Assembly (NCBI RefSeq): GCF_014200015.1
Contig: NZ_JACHOT010000006.1
Location: forward strand, 248,001 to 312,000
Length of the DNA stretch: 64,000 nucleotides
Direction of reading: 5' to 3'
Source of the DNA: Aminobacter niigataensis
GTDB lineage: Bacteria > Pseudomonadota > Alphaproteobacteria > Rhizobiales > Rhizobiaceae
This document shows positions 58,920 through 64,000 of this stretch, piece by piece; the stretch's first letter is position 1; each line of letters begins with the position of its first letter. A program made the position numbers and the translations under genes. The notes under the pieces were generated by a model. That model worked only from the letters and a program-made list of their open reading frames with translations, made no database searches and was not told where the DNA came from.

Positions 58920-61628
58920 TCATCCGGTCCAGCCGAGGCCGGCGGAAATGCAATTGATCGAAAGTAGAAGTGCGTTGACGGCGCGCTTGGGCTTGGCGGT
59001 GGCGCCGTCCTGGGCGCGCACCTCGCGCAGCAGCTGCACCTGCAGCCGGTGGATCGAGTCCATCTGCGGGCGGATGCGGTCGAAATGCCGCTTGAAGGCG
59101 GGGAAGCGTTCGGAAAGCTTGAGCCCGCCATTGACCTCGGAGATCATCCGCCGCGTCAGCGCGTATTCGGCCGAGATCTTGCGGTAGATGCGCTCGCCGA
59201 CCTCGCGGTCCTGCACCAGCCCGGCATAGAGGTAGCCGATATCCATGTCGGACTGGTAGAGGCCCTTGTCCACCTCGTCGACGACGAGGCGGAAGAAGCG
59301 TGAGCGTTCGAACATCTGCCTGAGCAGTTCCAGGCCAGCGTCGCCGCGCACGTTGACGAAGGAATTGAGCGCGCTGCCGATGCCGTACCAGTTGGTCAGC
59401 AGGTGCCGGTTCTGGCTCCAGGCGAAAACCCATGGGATGGCGCGCAGGTCGGAAATGTCCCTCGCGCCGAAACGGCGCGCCGGGCGCGAGCCGATCTTGA
59501 GCAGCGACAGTTCTTCAACCGGGCTAGCCTGGTGGAAGTAGTCAATAAAGCCCGGCTCGTTGATCAGGCCCGAATAAGACGCCTGCGACATGCCGGTCAG
59601 TGCTTCCAGCGCCTCGCTGAATTCGGGAATGTCCTTGAGCTCCGGCTCGTTCGGCGACTTGACGGTGTGGGCAAACACGCTCGCCGCCAGGATCTCGAGC
59701 TGGTAGAGGCCGGTGCCGCGGTTGGCGAACTTCGACGACACGACCTCGCCCTGCTCGGTGACGCGCATCGCGCCGCCAATGGTGCCGGCGGGCTGGGCAG
59801 CGATCGCCCTTCCCGTTGGCGCGCCGCCACGGCTGACCGAGCCACCACGGCCGTGGAAGAAGCTGATCTTGACCTTGCGCTTGATGGCGAGCGCCGTGAT
59901 CCGCCGCTGTGCCTTGTTCAGCTCCCAGTTGGAGGCGAGGAAACCGCCGTCCTTGTTGGAGTCGGAGTAACCAAGCATCACTTCCTGAGCGTTGCCGAAA
60001 TCCCGCACCGAGCGGCGGACGATGGACACACCGAACAACTGGTCGAGGATCTCGGGCGCGGCGCGCAGGTCGGCAATCGTTTCGAACAGCGGCACGACCC
60101 TGAGCGCAATGGTTCCGCTACCGTCGGATGCCGTCGCCATGCCGGAATACTGCGCCAGCAGATAGACCGCCAGGAGATCGTCGCTCGACCGCGTCATCGA
60201 CAGGATGAAGGCCCCGACCGCACCGCCGTTCAGCCCGGCCGAAGCCTTGCGGATGACGTCATACAGGTCGAGAAGCTCTTGTGCTTCTTCCGACAGCGCC
60301 AGCCGGTCGACTTCAAGCTGTTCGCCGCAATTCAGTGCCGCCCGGATACGTGCCGTCCATTGCGGTGTGTCGGGAGCAGGCGCCGTCTCCGGATCGGCGT
60401 GCTTGAACAACTCGCTCAGTACACGATTGACGACGGTGGAGTTCTGCCTGATGTCCAGCGAAACCGTGCGGAAGCCGAAGGTTTCGACCTGCTGGCGCAC
60501 CGGCCGCACGAAGCGCCGGGCGATGAGCTTGCCGCCAAGCTGGCCGAGCACGTTTTCCAACTCGCGCAAGTCAGTCTTGAAGGCATCGGAACGGGTATAG
60601 GGCTTGGCCGACGCCTCCCCGCGCATCGCCTCAAGGCGATCGAGCATCGCGGCTGCGAACTGGCGCAAGGGTTCGTCGGGATTGCGTGCCACGATCTCCG
60701 AGGCATTGCCGCTGCGATGCAGGGCATGGCCCAGTGCCTTGGTAAAGGCTTCCGGGATGTCGACGACATTGGCGCTGATGCTGAGCACGGTGACCAGCTT
60801 GCGCACCTGGCTGATATACCAGCCAACGATCGCCTGACGGCACTCGTTGAGCGCATAGGCCGTGGTCTTGGCCGTGACGTTCGGATTGCCGTCGCGGTCG
60901 CCGCCGATCCACGAGGCGTACCGCATGAAGGACGGCACCTTGAGATCGTATTCGGGGTAGTGGCGGGCCAGCGCTTCCTCGACGCTGTCATAGAGCTTGG
61001 GCGTCGCCTCGAAGATCACTTCACGGAAGAAGTGCAGGCCCCAGGCGATCTCGCGCTCGACCGAAGGCCGTTCGAGCCGCAGTTCGCCCGACATCCACAG
61101 CAGTTCGATCTCGCTCTTGAGGTCGTCGATCAGCTGTTCGCGCTCGCGCGGCGCCCAGCGCTGCTGCTCGAGTTCGGTCAGCTTGCGGTAGATGCGGCGG
61201 TGGATTTCGAGGACGGTGACCCGCTTGGCCTCCGTCGGATGCGCCGTCATGGTCGGCCCGACGCTGAGCGCGTCGAGGGTAGCCTGGATGTCCTCAGCCG
61301 GGTAGCCGGCGGCGGCGATCTCGCCCACGACATTGGCGAAGGAGCCGATGACTTCGTCGGCACCGCCCATCTGCTCCAGCTCTCGGCGAGAGCGCATGGC
61401 CAGAAGCTCGTTGGCAATGGCAACGAGCTGGAACCACATGCCTGTGGCCTGCAGCGCGGCAATGCGTTGCCCGCTTTCGAGCGCATCGAGGCTCACGCGG
61501 CCGGTAAGAACCTCCGCCATATCGGGCTCGCGTTCGCTGACGACGGCCAAAAGCACCCTGAACAGCAGGCTGCGGACGTCCTCACGAAAGCTGAGTGGTT
61601 TGCTCTCCTCCAAGCGACACCCATTCAT
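58920..61628 (-). CDS. ppc: Phosphoenolpyruvate carboxylase
   Basis: The 902-residue protein carries all main PEPC blocks: [14 protein letters not shown] with H130, [40 protein letters not shown] and [15 protein letters not shown], ending in GLGWTG close to the usual C-terminal Gly. It carboxylates PEP to oxaloacetate with bicarbonate. ATG 61628 is preferred ([10 protein letters not shown]); the frame extends upstream to 61796 without a convincing start. It heads the ppc-glyA unit. The sequence seems of the divergent rhizobial type. Confidence 0.92.
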   Translation of the reverse strand: MNGCRLEESKPLSFREDVRSLLFRVLLAVVSEREPDMAEVLTGRVSLDALESGQRIAALQATGMWFQLVAIANELLAMRSRRELEQMGGADEVIGSFANVVGEIAAAGYPAEDIQATLDALSVGPTMTAHPTEAKRVTVLEIHRRIYRKLTELEQQRWAPREREQLIDDLKSEIELLWMSGELRLERPSVEREIAWGLHFFREVIFEATPKLYDSVEEALARHYPEYDLKVPSFMRYASWIGGDRDGNPNVTAKTTAYALNECRQAIVGWYISQVRKLVTVLSISANVVDIPEAFTKALGHALHRSGNASEIVARNPDEPLRQFAAAMLDRLEAMRGEASAKPYTRSDAFKTDLRELENVLGQLGGKLIARRFVRPVRQQVETFGFRTVSLDIRQNSTVVNRVLSELFKHADPETAPAPDTPQWTARIRAALNCGEQLEVDRLALSEEAQELLDLYDVIRKASAGLNGGAVGAFILSMTRSSDDLLAVYLLAQYSGMATASDGSGTIALRVVPLFETIADLRAAPEILDQLFGVSIVRRSVRDFGNAQEVMLGYSDSNKDGGFLASNWELNKAQRRITALAIKRKVKISFFHGRGGSVSRGGAPTGRAIAAQPAGTIGGAMRVTEQGEVVSSKFANRGTGLYQLEILAASVFAHTVKSPNEPELKDIPEFSEALEALTGMSQASYSGLINEPGFIDYFHQASPVEELSLLKIGSRPARRFGARDISDLRAIPWVFAWSQNRHLLTNWYGIGSALNSFVNVRGDAGLELLRQMFERSRFFRLVVDEVDKGLYQSDMDIGYLYAGLVQDREVGERIYRKISAEYALTRRMISEVNGGLKLSERFPAFKRHFDRIRPQMDSIHRLQVQLLREVRAQDGATAKPKRAVNALLLSINCISAGLGWTG

Positions 61629-61993
61629 CTCGTGTTGCTCCGGGACACCGGTTCGTAGAGCCGGCCATCCGGGAAATGCAGTTTTCCTGATGCCGAGCAG
61701 ATCGGTTTTCCGTCTCTTTGAAAACGCCCGGACGGGTAGATTTCCTATTCGTTCGGGTGGTGCCGATACTGGCCGAACGATGATCGCAAAACTCAAATCC
61801 GACTACCGCCCGGGGCAGAAATTCTTGAGTTTCCAGAGGATTGGTCCAGTGCGATTTGCAGTGGACGAGATTTAACTCATGTGCAAATATGTTGCATATA
61901 AGGCAAGTATGGGAGGCACATTACAGTGAGGTCCAATACCCGATTCCGCGTTGCCGCAGCACGATCCAACAGAGCTTGAAGAGGAACATGCCC
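61629..61993. promoter_or_regulatory. Divergent ppc / unknown-gene promoter region with TGCAA-TTGCA element
   Basis: No gene was found in these 365 bases. TGCAA and TTGCA form an inverted repeat around ATATG at 61882-61896, and within it ATGTTGCAT (61889-61897) is the same nine-base core seen upstream of the GbdR-like gene and dehydrogenase paralogue 2. AGAGGA near 61979 is the ribosome site of the plus-strand gene. Confidence 0.5.
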
Positions 61994-62368
61994 ATGCAGA
62001 AAGTGCTGCCGGAACTCTATGAGGGCCACGCGCCCATCACCGTTCAGAACGCCTTCCATGACGCGCTCGAAGCGCTCGAGGAATGGAAGGAAGGAAACGA
62101 GGAACCTCTCGTACCGGTCGACGGCTTCAACGTCCCGATCAGCCATATCTTCGCCCGGATGAGCACCTGCACCGACCTGTTGCCGCTCAGGACGCGCGAT
62201 GTTCTCGAGACCATCATCGACAAGGGTTCGTTCCGCGCGTCGGGCGGTTCGCTCTATGCCGACGGTGCCAAGCTGGTGATGCCGCTCTGCGTCGAGCTCC
62301 TGACCCTATCGTTGCTGCGCCCGACGGCATCGCTGGCCCAGCTGCACAAGGCCTGCGTCGACGCCTGA
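61994..62368 (+). CDS. Unknown 124-residue protein beside the sox/ppc genes
   Basis: The protein starts MQKVLPELYEGHAPITVQNAFHDALEALEEW and is mostly helical by composition, with no signal peptide or membrane segment, and no recognised motif. A central MSTCTDLLPLRTRDVLETIIDKG and SLYADGAKLVMPLCVELL are notable. ATG 61994 gives better Shine-Dalgarno spacing than ATG 61988. It is divergent from ppc, ends before a strong hairpin, and its upstream region shares the ATGTTGCAT element. I cannot assign a function. Confidence 0.6.
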   Translation: MQKVLPELYEGHAPITVQNAFHDALEALEEWKEGNEEPLVPVDGFNVPISHIFARMSTCTDLLPLRTRDVLETIIDKGSFRASGGSLYADGAKLVMPLCVELLTLSLLRPTASLAQLHKACVDA

Positions 62369-62395
62369 GCGACGACCGAGCTTATTAGCCCCCTG

Positions 62396-62418
62396 GCCGC
62401 CACGCATGCCGTGGCGGC
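62396..62418 (+). terminator. Terminator of the 124-residue gene
   Basis: GCCGCCACG at 62396-62404 pairs with CGTGGCGGC at 62410-62418 around CATGC, followed by AGTCGTATTTTT. It lies 28 bases after the stop. Confidence 0.8.
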
Positions 62419-62469
62419 AGTCGTATTTTTGACCTTTTGATTTTTGCCTCAACCGTGATCGCCAACGAA

Positions 62470-62495
62470 AAAGCCCCGGACCGCTCCGGGGCTTT
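62470..62495 (-). terminator. Terminator of the sox operon
   Basis: AAAGCCCCGGA and TCCGGGGCTTT form an 11-base stem around CCGC. On the minus strand it is followed by TTCG after the stem's own T-run, giving five T in a row. It lies 28 bases past the soxG stop and could also act on plus-strand readthrough. Confidence 0.85.
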
Positions 62496-62522
62496 CGTTT
62501 GTCTGGCGCTGCTGACGCGCGT

Positions 62523-63179
62523 TCAGGCCGCGCGAGTCCTCGACGTGTCGACGCCATATTCCAGCGAAGAATCCACGATGGCATGCCACAGGCTGTCGGC
62601 GAAGCTGGTGAAAACCAGCATGCTGTAGACCGGATGGCCGTCGGCACCGTTCGCCTCGCGCCAGCAATTGACCGCCGTGTGGTCGACCGACGTATTCGCG
62701 GCAGTGCCAACCGGAAAGGCGGCATCATGCAGGTCGAGCGACGAGAACTTGGCGATGGCATCGCGGCCGCGCGGGCCTGAAACCCGGATCAGGCAGCGGC
62801 CGTCCGACTGATCGGAAAGCGAGGCCGCGCCTGAGAAGGCCTGGCTCATGGCGTCGATCTGCGAGCTCTCGTCCGTCCGTGGCGCCAACACCGTGAACTG
62901 GTCGGGTCCCGACCAGACGAGCGTCGCGGACTTGCCTGCGACGGCCTTCGGCGTGTTCGGCGCATCGACGCCGAACAGCTTTTTTGCCGCCTTGGCCGTG
63001 TCGGCAGCCTTGCCGCGCCGGGCCATGACCTGGACCAGCACGAGATCGCGAACCTCGACAAGCGTCACGCCTGCCTGTGCACCGGCCACGCCATGGCGAC
63101 CGGCGACGAGCGCCTTCTGGAGCGGCGACTGGGTGTTCCAGAGATAATCAACCACGCTGGCGCGCTCCTTCTGGATCAT
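62523..63179 (-). CDS. soxG: Sarcosine oxidase gamma subunit
   Basis: The 218-residue protein has the weakly conserved gamma-subunit pattern: SPLQKALVAGRHG near residues 18-30, LVWSGPDQFTVLAP near 86-99, LSDQSDGRCLIRVSGPRGRDAIAK near 121-144 and a C-terminal VNCWREANG region. It stabilises the heterotetrameric oxidase and contacts the folate domain of the alpha subunit. Its start overlaps the end of soxA by 32 bases, the usual arrangement. It is the last gene of soxBDAG, whose first genes lie beyond the window. Confidence 0.82.
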   Translation of the reverse strand: MIQKERASVVDYLWNTQSPLQKALVAGRHGVAGAQAGVTLVEVRDLVLVQVMARRGKAADTAKAAKKLFGVDAPNTPKAVAGKSATLVWSGPDQFTVLAPRTDESSQIDAMSQAFSGAASLSDQSDGRCLIRVSGPRGRDAIAKFSSLDLHDAAFPVGTAANTSVDHTAVNCWREANGADGHPVYSMLVFTSFADSLWHAIVDSSLEYGVDTSRTRAA

Positions 63180-64000
63180 AGAAGACAGGATTGCAGATCT
63201 CGGCTTCGTAGTCCTCGCTCCGCAGCGGATCGTGGATGCGGACGATTTCGCCGATACGTTCGCGGCCGCGTTCGACCAGGCCGAGGCCGATCCACTGTTC
63301 CATCATCGGCGAGAAGCAGACCGAGGTGACGTAACCCTGGTCAGTCGCAGGACCCGGGATGCCGCCCTTGGGGATGACATGCGCGCCTGAGCGCAGCCGG
63401 CGTGCACGGTCGAGCGGCTTGATGCCGACGACGACCTGGCGGTCGGGTGCGGTCAGCGCCTCGCGTCCAGCCATGACGCGGCCGATGAAGTCCTTCTTCT
63501 TCGACATCATCTTGCCGAGGCCGAGGTCGTCGGCCGTCGTCATGCCGTTGAGCTCGGGACCGGCAACGTGGCCCTTCTCGATACGCATGACGCCAAGCGC
63601 CTCGGTGCCGTAAGGCGTCACGCCATAGGGCTTGCCGGCGATCATCAGGTTCTCGGCCATCGCCGCGCCGTAGCGCGCCGGCACCGAGATTTCGAAGGCG
63701 ATTTCACCCGAGAACGAGATGCGGAACAGGCGGGCGGTGACGCCACCGCGCAGCTTGACCTCTCGGGCCCCCATGAACGGGAAGCCTTCGTTGCTCATGT
63801 CTTCCGACGGATCGACCAGCGCCTGCAGAAGCTTGCGGGTGTTCGGCCCGGCGATCGAGAACTGTGCCCACTGGTCGGACGCCGACGACAGCTGCACGTC
63901 GAGCTCCGGCCAGAGCACCTGGCGGCAGAATTCGAGATGCGCCATGACCGGACCGGCCTTGGCCGTGGTCGTGGTCAGGAAGTAATGGTCTTCAGCAAGA
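63148..64000 (-). CDS. soxA: Sarcosine oxidase alpha subunit, C-terminal part (continues past window)
   Basis: The 283 residues present end in CNPVFYDPEGARQRG and carry the aminomethyltransferase-like folate domain: EDHYFLTTTTAKAGPVMAHLEF, FRISFSGEIAFEISVPARYG, YGTEALGVMRIEKGHV and GYVTSVCFSPMM. Full alpha subunits are about 1,000 residues with an N-terminal FAD/NAD part that is missing here. The oxidase turns sarcosine, O2 and tetrahydrofolate into glycine, H2O2 and methylene-tetrahydrofolate. The open reading frame runs off the window end without a start. Confidence 0.9.
   Translation of the reverse strand, partial: LAEDHYFLTTTTAKAGPVMAHLEFCRQVLWPELDVQLSSASDQWAQFSIAGPNTRKLLQALVDPSEDMSNEGFPFMGAREVKLRGGVTARLFRISFSGEIAFEISVPARYGAAMAENLMIAGKPYGVTPYGTEALGVMRIEKGHVAGPELNGMTTADDLGLGKMMSKKKDFIGRVMAGREALTAPDRQVVVGIKPLDRARRLRSGAHVIPKGGIPGPATDQGYVTSVCFSPMMEQWIGLGLVERGRERIGEIVRIHDPLRSEDYEAEICNPVFYDPEGARQRG

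Noticed and set aside
59403-61658. 751-residue plus-strand frame opposite ppc
   Set aside because: It mirrors ppc and shows only the biased composition of antisense codons in GC-rich DNA.
61629-61796. 56-residue N-terminal extension of PEP carboxylase
   Set aside because: The extension is not PEPC-like and would cross the divergent promoter; ATG 61628 gives a normal family start.
1-64000. tRNA, rRNA, insertion sequences, integrases, phage genes or replication origin
   Set aside because: None were seen on reading both strands; no transposase-like frame, no att-like direct repeat next to a tRNA, and no rep or par genes.

Overview
The window is GC-rich, densely coded DNA that reads as a chromosome or large-replicon segment from an alphaproteobacterium of the order Hyphomicrobiales (Rhizobiales), closest in style to Mesorhizobium, Aminobacter or Phyllobacterium. 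The basis is gene content: a rhizobial-type L-rhamnose locus with ABC uptake, a Rieske-type glycine betaine demethylase, the phnW-phnA-phnY route for 2-aminoethylphosphonate, and heterotetrameric sarcosine oxidase. I saw no tRNA, rRNA, transposase, phage gene or CRISPR array. Most starts were chosen from Shine-Dalgarno spacing, and several differ from the longest reading frame.

Layout. (1) 1-12.7 kb: L-rhamnose uptake and catabolism. A minus-strand operon runs rhaR-rhaK-rhaT-rhaP-rhaQ-rhaS, then a second aldolase/sugar kinase/HAD phosphatase trio, then rhaI, which is cut by the window edge. The bifunctional aldolase-dehydrogenase rhaD is divergent. (2) 12.8-24.2 kb: glycine betaine demethylation, with a GbdR-like AraC regulator, a LysR regulator, gbcA, gbcB, two dimethylglycine/sarcosine dehydrogenase paralogues, a DeoR regulator and an unrelated reductase. 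(3) 24.2-29.3 kb: a guanidinium-type SMR exporter with a glutathione transferase and LysR regulator, an ABC-F ATPase, a YCII protein and a DUF4239-like membrane protein. (4) 29.3-41.6 kb: a 2-aminoethylphosphonate island with LysR regulator, Na/Pi-PhoU transporter, phnW-phnA-phnY, an EamA transporter and a three-gene ABC importer. (5) 41.6-46.9 kb: the homogentisate branch of tyrosine catabolism (maiA, fahA, hmgA, hpd) with MarR and Lrp regulators. (6) 47-50.7 kb: small hypothetical genes and an APC permease operon with three tiny membrane proteins, one of only 55 residues. (7) 51.1-53.4 kb: a VTC-type polyphosphate polymerase, a DUF4956 membrane protein and a secreted phytase-like protein. 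(8) 53.9-57.5 kb: a secreted subtilase with Ser/Asp repeats, divergent from an ECF sigma/anti-sigma pair, then a LuxR-type regulator with a degenerate receiver. (9) 57.6-64 kb: ppc-glyA, an unknown 124-residue protein, and soxG-soxA, which leaves the window.

How it fits together. Regions 2 and 9 form one one-carbon theme. GbcAB makes dimethylglycine, the flavoproteins and sarcosine oxidase strip the remaining methyl groups, GlyA condenses glycine with methylene-tetrahydrofolate into serine, and PEP carboxylase replenishes C4 acids. An 8-9 base motif (ATGTTGCA or ATGTTGCAT) recurs in four intergenic regions of these two blocks and may mark a common regulon. Region 4 would import the phosphonate, convert it through phosphonoacetaldehyde and phosphonoacetate to acetate and phosphate, and manage the phosphate released.
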